DNA of 64,000 nucleotides from Actinomycetaceae bacterium MB13-C1-2. GTDB taxonomy: Bacteria; Actinomycetota; Actinomycetes; Actinomycetales; Actinomycetaceae. The notes beneath the pieces were generated by a model. The model was not told the origin of the DNA and did no database searches. It was given only the letters and a program-made list of their open reading frames with translations. The translations under genes were made by a program, and so were the position numbers. The first letter of the stretch is position 1; every line of letters begins with the position of its first letter. The stretch spans positions 930,001 through 994,000 of the forward strand of contig CP141731.1 in assembly GCA_035621235.1 (NCBI GenBank), given 5' to 3'. Shown here piece by piece: positions 1 through 8,051 of the stretch.

Positions 1-734
1 CCACGAGCGACCCCCAACGGATCCGACTCTGTGCGGTACGGCCCGATGAACCTGTCACGCAGGGTGTCGTACGAGGAGGGTTCCTCCGAGGAGGTGAAAT
101 AGTGGAACGTCCACGGTTCATAGTAGAAGTCGTATTCGATAATCCCGTCCTCGTACGTCGAACCGGACGCGTAGAGGGACATCTGCAGATTCTGATTGTC
201 GATGGTGATTGTGTGGAAGGAGAATTCTGTGTACGAGGAAGTGGTCAGTTCCCGCCGCTGATCCGTTGTGTTCGTCAGGGTAACGTCCCAGATTTCCAGA
301 TCGTCGTCAAGGGGGATAAACACCGTCTGCGAGGCGTCGATGCCCCGGTATGAGACCTCGTACCGTGTATATCCGAGGCCGTGGGCGGAGGTGTAAAGCG
401 CAGAATCTTCGGCGGTTCTCGCCTTACCGTCCAGGTCGTCCTCTTCCGCCCTAAATGGGAGTCCGACGGGTTGCCAGGAGATTGACCAGAATGCCCCGTT
501 GGCATCGTCGCGAACATAGACGTACTTGCCGGGCCGGTCTAGCGGGACCCCGTTCTGGCGGAAGCGGGTGATACGTCCGTATTCGGGCGACTTGTAGTAG
601 CTGTATCCACCGCCGTTGTGAGAAACGACTGCGCCGTAGTCCTTGGTCCCCAGGTAGTTGGTCCATGAGACGGGAACATCGGGTCGGTCGATGACGTACT
701 CGTCAGTGGCGGTATCGAAGTGTCCGTACTTCAT
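1..734 (-). CDS. GH94 disaccharide phosphorylase, N-terminal part (chitobiose/cellobiose phosphorylase-like)
   Basis: This reading frame is open from an ATG at 734 to the left edge of the window, so only about 245 N-terminal residues are seen. The protein starts MKYGHFD and carries WTNYLG (24-29) and GGYSYY (42-47), the hallmark opening of GH94 inverting phosphorylases, which split a beta-linked disaccharide with phosphate into a sugar and a sugar 1-phosphate in the cytoplasm. A later stretch reading DNQNLQMSLYASG recalls the chitobiose phosphorylase branch more than classical cellobiose phosphorylase; that is from memory of family sequences and is an inference. The catalytic domain lies outside the window. 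The gene starts 30 bases after the mutase fusion gene and is probably co-transcribed with it, which fits a mutase handling the sugar 1-phosphate. Confidence 0.85.
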   Translation of the reverse strand, partial: MKYGHFDTATDEYVIDRPDVPVSWTNYLGTKDYGAVVSHNGGGYSYYKSPEYGRITRFRQNGVPLDRPGKYVYVRDDANGAFWSISWQPVGLPFRAEEDDLDGKARTAEDSALYTSAHGLGYTRYEVSYRGIDASQTVFIPLDDDLEIWDVTLTNTTDQRRELTTSSYTEFSFHTITIDNQNLQMSLYASGSTYEDGIIEYDFYYEPWTFHYFTSSEEPSSYDTLRDRFIGPYRTESDPLGVAR

Positions 735-764
735 TAACGAGAGCTTTCTTATTGCGGGGCCGGG

Positions 765-2954
765 CTACGCGGTTACGAAACCCTTGAGCCAATCCAGTAG
801 TTCTTGTGCTTTCTCCGGCGAGTCTGCCTCGACAAACATACGCAACACCGGCTCGGTTCCAGAGAAGCGGAGCAGCGCCCAGTTGTCGTTCTCCAGCATG
901 ATTTTCACGCCGTCTTCACGCCGCACCTCGACCACGGGGTAGGGTCCAATGTGCGTCAGTGGTTCAGCTTCGAGACGTCGGGGAACGGCCACACGCATTT
1001 CCGGGGTCGCAGGGACACCGGCTTCCAGTTGATAGAGTCGTCCGGTGATCTGGTAGATCATTTCGCGCAGCTCAGAGATGCGCTTGCCGGTGCGGGCCAG
1101 CATTTCAGCCACCAGTGCGCAGGCAAATATTCCGTCCTTGCCGAGGATCCAGCCACGGATAGTCAGGCCCCCCGACGACTCACCGCCCATGACTGCGTCG
1201 ATCTCTTCCATTCCAGCGGTTACGTGCTTGAAACCGACTTTGCACTCGCGGACTTCCTCGCCGAAGTGGTGGGCGAGGCGGTCGAGGAGGTGTGTAGTGG
1301 CGACGTTGCGGACGACACCACCCTTTTCTCCTCGTACCTCATGCAGGTACCAGTAGAGGAGGAGTAGCAGGTCGTTCGTGGTGATGTACTCGCCGGTCTC
1401 GTCGACGATCCCGATGCGGTCGGAATCGCCGTCCGTTGCCATCCCTAGATCGTATTTTCCCTCGCCCGCCTTGATCATGCCGATGAGGGCAGAGAGGCGT
1501 TCGGAGTCGGGGGCAGGGGCAACTCCGCCGAAGAGCGGGTTGTGGGAAGAGTGGATGAACTCTGATTGGACGCGCATATCCGAGAGGATCGTCCCCAGGG
1601 TAAGTTGGCTGGTGCCGTACATCGGATCGACGATGACACGCAGGCCTCGTCCCCGGACTTCTTCGACGTCCACGATCTCCTCAATGGCATCGATGTAGGG
1701 GTCGGTCAGAGACTTCTCGACGACAATGCCCGCCTTCTTGGCGAGGGCTAGGTCAAGGGAAATGACGTCATCGACTGTGAGTGCGTTTGCCTCGTCCTGG
1801 TAGCGGTCAGTCTCAACATCCAAGGGCAGCGAGCCGTCCGCGCGGAACACCTTGACGCCGTTCCAGTTGGGCGGGTTGTGGGACGAGGTGATGATGATGC
1901 CGTAAGCCGCGCCAAGGTAGGGGGCGGCGAAGGTGACAAGTGGGGTCGGAACATCGTCGGGCAATAGAGTCACGGGGATGTTGTTGCCGGCGAAGACTTC
2001 GGCGGCGGCCTCGGCGGACTCACGTGAGAGGAAACGCCGGTCACCGCCGATGACGACTCCCTTGTCTTCGATACCCTGGCGGGTGGCCTCGTTCGCGATG
2101 GCTTGACTGAGGCGGCGCAGGTTGCCAAGGGTATATCCCTCGCCAATGATTGCGCGCCAGCCGCCGGTGCCGAATTTGATGGTGGTGTCGGTGTCTTTCT
2201 TAGGCATGAATAGGCGTTTGAGGACGATGTCGGCTGCCTTTTGTAGTTCCTCATCCGTATTTATTCCCTGAACCTCATCAGTGTCGTAGATGCGGTATGT
2301 GGAGATTCTTTGGCCTTCGTCGATGAAACTACGGGCGACTTCGGTGAGGCGGTGCTCATCCTGCTTTGCGAGAGAATCGATTTTTTCAAGCAGAGTAGCG
2401 GGGGCAGCAACGTAGGACCCCACGTTGATCTCGTGGTTTTGCGCCGAGTCGGCTAGGTCTTCTGGTTCAATGATCGCTGCTACGCGCCCGGAGTCGCCAC
2501 GCTGGACCCGGCCGTAGGGTAGTGGCTGGTCGACGTGAGCGGTAAGCAAACTGAAGTCTGCAGCAAGAAGATGATGACGGTTTAGGAGTCCCCGCAGAGA
2601 GTCCGCCCGAAGCAAGGGCGTATCGCCATACGTAACTAATAGTTGCTCGGTGTCGGCAGGAATGGAATCTTGGGCGAGCGCGACGGCGTTGCCGGTGCCT
2701 AGAGCCTCGGACTGCTCTACGTAGGTGAGTTCTGGTCCCAGAAGTTCACGGATCTTTGTGTCGCCCTTGGAGACGACGACAATGATTCGATCGGGCGGGA
2801 TTACTTCGCGAACATTATCGAGGGCAAGTTGAACGACGGTGCTGTCTGAGAGCTCGGCGGTGAGCAACTCCCTGGACTCTTGGTCGGTCCCTGCGGCTAA
2901 GACGACAGCGGTTGTCTTCGGCCTGGACCATGACTCGGTGGATAACGTCCCCAT
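765..2954 (-). CDS. Fusion of GlmU-like nucleotidyltransferase domain and alpha-D-phosphohexomutase
   Basis: The 729-residue protein has two parts. Residues about 14-235 follow the GlmU uridylyltransferase pattern: LAAG (19-22), EALGTGNAV (83-91), YGDTPLL (109-115) and EINVGSY (175-181). The loop that should read GxGTRM followed by a lysine reads GTDQESREL, so pyrophosphorylase activity is doubtful. Residues about 258-729 are a complete phosphohexomutase: TSSHNP with active serine near 358, metal loop DGDSDR (508-513), sugar loop GGESSGG (590-596) and phosphate-binding RFSGTEP (696-702). The mutase should interconvert hexose or N-acetylhexosamine 1- and 6-phosphates, for example the product of the adjacent GH94 enzyme. 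A good ribosome site (AAAGGAG) precedes the ATG. It is not the known GDP-mannose pyrophosphorylase-mutase fusion, which has a different N-domain. Confidence 0.85.
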   Translation of the reverse strand: MGTLSTESWSRPKTTAVVLAAGTDQESRELLTAELSDSTVVQLALDNVREVIPPDRIIVVVSKGDTKIRELLGPELTYVEQSEALGTGNAVALAQDSIPADTEQLLVTYGDTPLLRADSLRGLLNRHHLLAADFSLLTAHVDQPLPYGRVQRGDSGRVAAIIEPEDLADSAQNHEINVGSYVAAPATLLEKIDSLAKQDEHRLTEVARSFIDEGQRISTYRIYDTDEVQGINTDEELQKAADIVLKRLFMPKKDTDTTIKFGTGGWRAIIGEGYTLGNLRRLSQAIANEATRQGIEDKGVVIGGDRRFLSRESAEAAAEVFAGNNIPVTLLPDDVPTPLVTFAAPYLGAAYGIIITSSHNPPNWNGVKVFRADGSLPLDVETDRYQDEANALTVDDVISLDLALAKKAGIVVEKSLTDPYIDAIEEIVDVEEVRGRGLRVIVDPMYGTSQLTLGTILSDMRVQSEFIHSSHNPLFGGVAPAPDSERLSALIGMIKAGEGKYDLGMATDGDSDRIGIVDETGEYITTNDLLLLLYWYLHEVRGEKGGVVRNVATTHLLDRLAHHFGEEVRECKVGFKHVTAGMEEIDAVMGGESSGGLTIRGWILGKDGIFACALVAEMLARTGKRISELREMIYQITGRLYQLEAGVPATPEMRVAVPRRLEAEPLTHIGPYPVVEVRREDGVKIMLENDNWALLRFSGTEPVLRMFVEADSPEKAQELLDWLKGFVTA

Positions 2955-2977
2955 TTGACTTCTCCTTTTCGCGACTT

Positions 2978-2999
2978 GATCGCTACTTAGTAAGCAATC
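2978..2999. promoter_or_regulatory. Imperfect palindrome upstream of mutase fusion gene, possible operator
   Basis: A 22-base stretch has matching ends (GATCGCT and AGCAATC) around a perfect 9-base centre TACTTAGTA, 24 to 45 bases before the ATG of the fusion gene. Size and symmetry fit a LacI- or GntR-type operator controlling the mutase-phosphorylase operon. No regulator gene is seen beside it, so this is only a suggestion. Confidence 0.3.
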
Positions 3000-3081
3000 C
3001 TAACAAAAGCTCTGGGTAAGCACAGCCGAGCCATGGCAACATTTCGATATCGCTTTAGCGTTTTCCAAGGAGGACTTTTCC

Positions 3082-3154
3082 GAATCTCCAATCAGATAGG
3101 GGCCGTTTCGCGCCGTTGCCATGGCGTGTCACCCCCTAATCTGATTGGAGATTC
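3082..3154 (-). repeat. Structured repeat family, copy A
   Basis: Inverted repeat with outer arms GAATCTCCAATCAGAT-AGGGG (left) and the complement on the right with one extra base, enclosing a smaller GC-rich hairpin (CGCC...GGCG). It lies between the 3' end of the MatC-like gene and the start of the mutase fusion gene. Read on the minus strand its interior begins GACACGCC, as in copies C and D on the plus strand. The other copies are at 18324-18391, 20257-20357 and 59413-59485. It may act as a terminator or mRNA stabiliser, or be a REP-like element. Confidence 0.85.
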
Positions 3155-3193
3155 CAACGGGATCTCAGACGGGACCTCAACGGAAAACAAGAG

Positions 3194-4507
3194 CTATCCT
3201 TCCCAGGGCGGCAAGATCAGGATTGCCCACGTCAGAAGAGGAATCAAGAAGATCAGAATCCAGCACCAGACAAACAGGCGCCGGTAGACATATTCGCTTT
3301 GATACGAGGAGTTGGCGACCGCCAGCGCCCCGTTTGTGGAGAAGGGCGAGACGTCGACGGCGGATGAAGAGACGGAGAGGGCGGCGATCAGCATTGTTGC
3401 ACTAACCGCCGCCGGAATGCCGCCGACTGTGACCAGGAAAGGAACCGACAATGGGATCAGAGCTCCCAGGATTCCGGTTGTGGAAGCAAAGGCTGAAACG
3501 ATTGCTCCAACTAGCAAAATGATGATTGTGGCTAGTTTCGGGTCGCCCAGGTTCGCGGCGATGTGGCCGATCCACTCGATGATGCCCTGTCGCTCGAGCA
3601 TCGAGACATAGGTGACGATGCCGCCAACCAGAAGAATGGTTGGCCAGGCGATCTGACCGACGCTTCCCTTGGCAGATTTTGGAAAGAGCAAGGTAAGGAC
3701 CGCGCCGACGGCCAGGGCGGTGAGGCCAACGTCTAGGCCGAAGACCAGGACTAGGACCGCCATCAGTGCGATGCCCACGATGGTGACAATGCGCTCGACG
3801 CTAGTTTCGTGATTCTCTAGGTCGCTTCGAACGGAGCGGTCGTTTTCGATTTCGAGGGGATCGGCATCTTCGTTTGCGGGCGGCGCCTGTCTATATATCA
3901 GCCAGGTGATCAGGAAGATTATGAAGCTGGTGATGAAGACAAGCCCCCAGGTAATCAGCGGCTTGTAGAGAGCGACCAAGTCTTCACCCGACCTCATCAC
4001 CACGGAATCCACGATTATTCCGTAGACACCCATCGGAGAGAATGATCCCGCCGTGGCCCCCTGAATGATTGCTTGCGCCATCGGAAGCGGGTTCAGGTCG
4101 TTGCGTCTGGCAAAGCTAAGGGCTATCGGCATCAGGATTGCCGCGGCCGCCGGGGTTGCTGCGCCAATGGCTGTTAGTAGCGCGGTCACGAAGAACATGA
4201 CGAACGGGAACCAGAGTGCGTGGCCTCCAACCAGGCGCAACCCCTGGGCAACAATCCAGTTGACAGTTCCGTTATTTGTGGCAATGGAGAACAGGTATGT
4301 GACGCCGATAAGGGTGAAAAAGAGACTGAGAGGGAAGCCGCTTTCGATCGTTGAAACCGACTCTCCGAACAGAAGGGGGCCGACAATGGTCGCGGCGACA
4401 ACGGCGGCGATTCCCATCTGAAGCTTGCTGACGGTGCCGATGAGGAAGACAACGACAAGGACCAGCAGGGAGATGATCGCCGAAGTAGTGTCTATGTCAG
4501 CCATCAT
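3194..4507 (-). CDS. MatC-like dicarboxylate carrier / SLC13-type permease
   Basis: An integral membrane protein of 437 residues with about 11-12 hydrophobic segments spread over its whole length. The N-terminal third (segments near 8-60, then IGVTYLFSIATNNGTV and GAATPAAAAILMPIALS) resembles the MatC N-terminal domain of dicarboxylate carriers in the ion transporter superfamily. A hydrophilic charged loop near residues 205-235 splits the protein in half, as in these transporters. It probably imports a C4-dicarboxylate or similar organic anion at the cytoplasmic membrane; the substrate cannot be read from the sequence. Two adjacent ATG codons are possible starts. It points the same way as the mutase fusion gene but is separated from it by repeat copy A, so co-transcription is uncertain. 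Confidence 0.75.
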   Translation of the reverse strand: MMADIDTTSAIISLLVLVVVFLIGTVSKLQMGIAAVVAATIVGPLLFGESVSTIESGFPLSLFFTLIGVTYLFSIATNNGTVNWIVAQGLRLVGGHALWFPFVMFFVTALLTAIGAATPAAAAILMPIALSFARRNDLNPLPMAQAIIQGATAGSFSPMGVYGIIVDSVVMRSGEDLVALYKPLITWGLVFITSFIIFLITWLIYRQAPPANEDADPLEIENDRSVRSDLENHETSVERIVTIVGIALMAVLVLVFGLDVGLTALAVGAVLTLLFPKSAKGSVGQIAWPTILLVGGIVTYVSMLERQGIIEWIGHIAANLGDPKLATIIILLVGAIVSAFASTTGILGALIPLSVPFLVTVGGIPAAVSATMLIAALSVSSSAVDVSPFSTNGALAVANSSYQSEYVYRRLFVWCWILIFLIPLLTWAILILPPWEG

Positions 4508-4658
4508 GCCCCGTCTTTGAAAAGTGGTGACCCAGATAACAAAATCTTACTAGATGCTCGCGTTGATAAACGGTGTTAGAGAGGGGATTGCGGGCGTGCT
4601 CCGGTAGGGTGGTTTCTGCTGGATAACGCCGGTTGAGGCTAGAGGGACGGGGAACAGG

Positions 4659-5360
4659 GTGCGCGCGGAAGTTGACGTTTCAGGAGTCGAAGAAGTCGAG
4701 CTCAAGGCAGCCGCCGCCGACTTCCGAATCGGTTTTGCCGATGTGTCCACGGCGGTGTTGAGTGTCGAGGGGGAGGAAGCAGATTACTGGACCCTTTCAC
4801 GGGAGGCCAACTTGCTGAAGATAAGCAGCGGCCCTCGCAGACCGCTTAGTGGAGCCGGAGCAAAACTTCTTGCTGGAGTAAAGACGAACGCTGTTTTGAC
4901 GCTACCTCAAGCGCTGAATGACGGACGATTGGTTCTGGAGTTGGATATTGCCGCCTGCAAGTTCCATGGTGCGGGAGCTTTTCTCGCCGTGGAGGCCGAT
5001 TTGGCAGCATCCGAGTTTGATTTGGCGGCTCAGGTGCAAGAAGCGCGGATCGGGCTGGCGGCTGGCAAAGCTCGAGTTCTGCTGGAAAATACCGCCAAAG
5101 TGGAGTTGAAGATTGCAGCCGGCAGTTTGTCGGGGTGGCTGAAGGGCGGCGCTCCTTCATTTCTTAGAGTGGAAGTTGCTACGGGTTCAGCCGATCTGAT
5201 CGTTCCGCCAGTGCCGTATCGGGTAAAGAAGGGGTCGGTCTTAGGATCGACGGACTTGAGAGTGAAAGAGGACGCCTCCTCTCCAAGCATGATCGACATC
5301 GAGGTAGCCGTGGGTCAGGTGTCGATCGAGCCTCAGGTGGAGCCAGGAGCACAGCTTTAG
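4659..5360 (+). CDS. DUF4097-like beta-repeat protein
   Basis: A soluble protein of 233 residues without signal peptide or membrane segment. It is rich in short alternating hydrophobic strands with repeated turns such as LELDIAACKF, VEADLAASEFDLAA and VELKIAAGSL, the pattern of DUF4097 (putative adhesin-like) beta-helix proteins. The function of the family is unknown. A GTG start at 4659 is used because no in-frame ATG precedes the conserved part and GGGACGGGGA lies upstream. It ends 15 bases before the dehydrogenase gene, suggesting co-transcription, and is divergent from the MatC-like gene across a 151-base promoter region. Many relatives sit next to a PadR regulator; here the only PadR gene is 14 kb away. 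Confidence 0.6.
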   Translation: MRAEVDVSGVEEVELKAAAADFRIGFADVSTAVLSVEGEEADYWTLSREANLLKISSGPRRPLSGAGAKLLAGVKTNAVLTLPQALNDGRLVLELDIAACKFHGAGAFLAVEADLAASEFDLAAQVQEARIGLAAGKARVLLENTAKVELKIAAGSLSGWLKGGAPSFLRVEVATGSADLIVPPVPYRVKKGSVLGSTDLRVKEDASSPSMIDIEVAVGQVSIEPQVEPGAQL

Positions 5361-5375
5361 GGAGAGCAGAACGCA

Positions 5376-6317
5376 ATGAAGATTCTGGTAACAGACAGTA
5401 CGGAGTTGAACTTCGAGGTTCCCGAAGGCGTAATCGTTGTTCCGTTCGATGAGGAGCTACCGATCCCAGCCGAGCACATGGATGCTGAGGTGGTGATCTG
5501 TTGGGGAGCTTATCCGTCCCTCGTCTGTTTGCGCGATATGCCGAATCTTGGGTGGGTGCAGTCGCTGTCGGCAGGGACGGACGCTTTCTCACGAGCGGGC
5601 CTGCCGGAAGGTACGATCCTGACGTCAGGTCGAGGGCTGCACGACCTAACTGTGACAGAGCACGCGGTTGCACTGCTGCTCGCTTTGGTTCGTCAGATCC
5701 CGGATCTGGTCCACGCGCAAGATGAGCATCGCTGGGCGCAAGAGAAACGAGGGCCTAAGCCGGTGTTTGATCCTGAGCGACTCACCACCCTGATTGGAGC
5801 TCGTGTCTTGATTTGGGGGTTCGGGTCGATTGGGCAGGCAATGGCTCCGGTGCTTGAGGCTCTCGGGTGTCAGGTTCGGGGAGTGGCGCACGAGTCCGGG
5901 GAACGCGCTGGATACCAGGTACTAGCTGTTCGCGACATCCACCAGGCCCTGCCGGAGACTGATGCGTTGGTGATGGTTCTACCCTCGCAGCCCGATACGG
6001 ACGGGGCGCTGAGTGCCGAAGTTCTCGACCTTCTGCCGGACCGTTCGGTTGTTTGTAACGTCGGACGAGGTTCGACGATTGATGAAGATGCACTGATAAG
6101 AGCTCTGAAGGAGCGCCGCATCGCAGGTGCCGCCCTGGACGTGATGCCAGTGGAACCACTGCCGGCGGATTCGCCTCTTTGGGATGCTCCGAACTGCCTC
6201 CTCTCCCCACATATCGCGGGCTGGCGCGCATACAGAGCGGGCGAGCTGATCAACTACAACTTCAGGGCTTACATTGCGGGAACTCCACTCAAGAACGAAG
6301 TCAAGCATTTGTGCTAG
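5376..6317 (+). CDS. D-isomer-specific 2-hydroxyacid dehydrogenase
   Basis: A 313-residue NAD(P)-dependent dehydrogenase of the phosphoglycerate/2-hydroxyacid dehydrogenase family. The Rossmann loop reads WGFGSIGQAM (near 147-156), followed by NVGRGSTIDEDAL, which holds the conserved arginine region, then a glutamate-containing helix and a catalytic histidine in SPHIAGW near the C-terminus. Such enzymes reduce 2-keto acids to D-2-hydroxy acids in the cytosol; the natural substrate is not evident. Length is normal for the short form lacking an ACT domain. It lies 15 bases after the DUF4097-like gene with a purine-rich ribosome site (GGGAGAGCAG). Confidence 0.9.
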   Translation: MKILVTDSTELNFEVPEGVIVVPFDEELPIPAEHMDAEVVICWGAYPSLVCLRDMPNLGWVQSLSAGTDAFSRAGLPEGTILTSGRGLHDLTVTEHAVALLLALVRQIPDLVHAQDEHRWAQEKRGPKPVFDPERLTTLIGARVLIWGFGSIGQAMAPVLEALGCQVRGVAHESGERAGYQVLAVRDIHQALPETDALVMVLPSQPDTDGALSAEVLDLLPDRSVVCNVGRGSTIDEDALIRALKERRIAGAALDVMPVEPLPADSPLWDAPNCLLSPHIAGWRAYRAGELINYNFRAYIAGTPLKNEVKHLC

Positions 6318-6442
6318 GTGGTTGTCTCTCCGCATCCTCTTGGGCCTTCGAGCAGAACACCCCGGCCCACTCAAAGTCCTGATCAATTTGTACGTCTGCG
6401 CATCGGGGCCTATACATTGCAACTCCAGGGTTTCTTGAGGGT

Positions 6443-6485
6443 AGGTCCCGATTTGCAGGTCTATAAGGTCCCGATTTGCAGGTCT
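6443..6485. repeat. Two direct copies of a 20-base sequence
   Basis: The 20-base unit AGGTCCCGATTTGCAGGTCT occurs at 6443-6462 and 6466-6485, separated by three bases, in the space between the convergent dehydrogenase and histidine phosphatase genes. Two copies with a 23-base period could be a regulatory iteron or simple slippage; no third copy is seen nearby. Confidence 0.8.
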
Positions 6486-6504
6486 GAGAAAGAGGGATCA
6501 GGGG

Positions 6505-7098
6505 TTAGCGCTTCATCCAGTTCTTGATCTGCCAGGTTCCTTCGTCATCCGTCATCTCAACGATTCCCGCGTTGTCGACGTAGGGATATTCTTCGAGATC
6601 GGTGACGCCTGCGCGTAGGCGCGACCAAGTTCGGATGATGGCACCGTGAGCCACGATGACCAGGGCGCCAGGGGTGTCTGCGCGTTCATGAGCTCGCTGG
6701 ATCGCCCGATCAAAACGGTCGATTACCTGATGTCCACTCTCGCCGCCGGGCATGACCTCATCAAGATTGCCGTGAGACCACTCCAGCACGCGCGACCGAT
6801 AGGCGCGAACGGAAGGGATATCCGTGTTCATCTCAAGGGAACCTGCCCCGATTTCTCGCAGGTCTGGGTCGATTACCGGATCAAGGTTGATCGCTTTGGC
6901 AAGATAGCTGGCGGTCTGAGCTGTTCGGGTTCGATCCGAAATGGCCATGTGGGCGATCTCGACATCCTCGAATCGCTCCGGCAGTGTTGCCGCTTGTTGC
7001 CAGCCCAAATCGGTTAGTTCGGCTCCGGGAAGTGCCGTGTCCAGCGCTCCCGCAACGTTGGCCGTGGTTTGTCCGTGTCTAACTAGGAAGAGTCGCAT
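6505..7098 (-). CDS. Histidine phosphatase family protein (phosphoglycerate-mutase-like)
   Basis: A 197-residue cytosolic enzyme beginning MRLFLVRHGQTTAN. The RHG motif at residues 7-9 supplies the phospho-accepting histidine of the histidine phosphatase superfamily. A second conserved histidine is in IVAHGAIIRTW near the C-terminus, and the acid residue is in GGESGHQV. The family includes phosphoglycerate mutases, phosphatases of sugar phosphates and cobalamin enzymes; the specific substrate cannot be told. The gene is on the minus strand, convergent with the dehydrogenase gene, and 73 bases downstream of the nitroreductase gene. Confidence 0.85.
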   Translation of the reverse strand: MRLFLVRHGQTTANVAGALDTALPGAELTDLGWQQAATLPERFEDVEIAHMAISDRTRTAQTASYLAKAINLDPVIDPDLREIGAGSLEMNTDIPSVRAYRSRVLEWSHGNLDEVMPGGESGHQVIDRFDRAIQRAHERADTPGALVIVAHGAIIRTWSRLRAGVTDLEEYPYVDNAGIVEMTDDEGTWQIKNWMKR

Positions 7099-7171
7099 AT
7101 GTCTGAGTAGCCTGTGGTCCAGTCTTGTCGGTTGTCTATATTGGTCGTTGCTGTCGGGGTTCCGGAGGAAG

Positions 7172-8005
7172 TTAGTGAGTGCAGAGGCCCTGCGCGTGCA
7201 GGGCGCCGAGCATGTCCGCTTTCTCGGATGCGGGATTGCCCGGCTTCCGGATCAGCTGGTCGGTGTAGGTATCCTGCCGCTTTCCGCCCTCACGAAGGTC
7301 GTAGTACTCCTGAATCACCTGGTCGTAGTCGGCCCAGGCCTGCTTGTACTGGGCGGATTCAAAATCGGGATACGTGTCAACCGAGATGGTGATTTCGCGA
7401 GGGAGGCGAGGCTTCATTTGCGGATTCTGGTTCGGGTGCCCGATTAATATCCCTAGCAGGGGGAAAGTGTATTTAGGAAGCTTCATTGCGTCGATCAAAT
7501 CTTCGGGGTCCGTACGAATCGAACCGAGAAGGCAGGTGCCAAGACCTAGACTCTCGGCGGCGACAACTACGTTCTGGGCTGCCAACACCGCGTCATCGGC
7601 ACCCTGCAAGAACGCGCCAGTGCGGCCCAGCGGCTCAAGATCCGCTCCAGCCGCTTCGCGCACGCGGGCGGTCTTGCTCAAATCAACAACGAAGACAAGC
7701 AGTTCGCCCTGAGGAGCGCCAACGTATGGCTGTCCGGAAGACCTGTAAATCCGCTGTCGTATCTGGGGATCCTTAATGCGAAGAATTGTGAGTCCCTGGT
7801 AGAAACCGGACGAGGCCGTGTGCCTTGCGACATCCAGCAGGGTCGCCATCACGTCCTCCGCAACAGGTTCATCCGTGAAAGCGCGAATAGTGCGGTGCGC
7901 TAGTTGCGTCTCGATTGTCGAGTTCAACACGAGTCCCTCGACCGGAGGCTCCTCAACAATGGAGGGAAATTCAGGGGGAAATCCGGGGTCGGCCGCGGAG
8001 GTCAT
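7172..8005 (-). CDS. Nitroreductase family protein
   Basis: A 277-residue flavin-dependent oxidoreductase of the nitroreductase fold. The N-terminal segment HRTIRAFTDEPV and the following helix form the FMN-binding region typical of the family. GTCLLGSIRTDPEDLID, LPKYTFPLLGILIGHPNQ and the basic MKPRLPREI stretch match oxygen-insensitive NfsA-like members. It would reduce quinones, nitro compounds or similar electrophiles with NAD(P)H in the cytosol. The start at 8005 gives a short acidic leader before the core. It lies 46 bases downstream of the TSUP transporter gene in the same direction, so the two may share a transcript. Confidence 0.85.
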   Translation of the reverse strand: MTSAADPGFPPEFPSIVEEPPVEGLVLNSTIETQLAHRTIRAFTDEPVAEDVMATLLDVARHTASSGFYQGLTILRIKDPQIRQRIYRSSGQPYVGAPQGELLVFVVDLSKTARVREAAGADLEPLGRTGAFLQGADDAVLAAQNVVVAAESLGLGTCLLGSIRTDPEDLIDAMKLPKYTFPLLGILIGHPNQNPQMKPRLPREITISVDTYPDFESAQYKQAWADYDQVIQEYYDLREGGKRQDTYTDQLIRKPGNPASEKADMLGALHAQGLCTH

Positions 8006-8051
8006 TTGCTACTCACCTGTTTCTTGTTCACTGAGGGATTCCTACAAAAGG

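Noticed and set aside
765-2954. Known GDP-mannose pyrophosphorylase-phosphomannomutase fusion
   Set aside because: The N-domain follows the GlmU pattern and lacks the hexapeptide and mannose-specific motifs expected in that fusion.
3033-3405. Two plus-strand open frames running through repeat copy A and the 3' end of the MatC-like gene
   Set aside because: No ribosome site, composition follows the hairpin and the antisense of a clear transporter gene; they are shadows.
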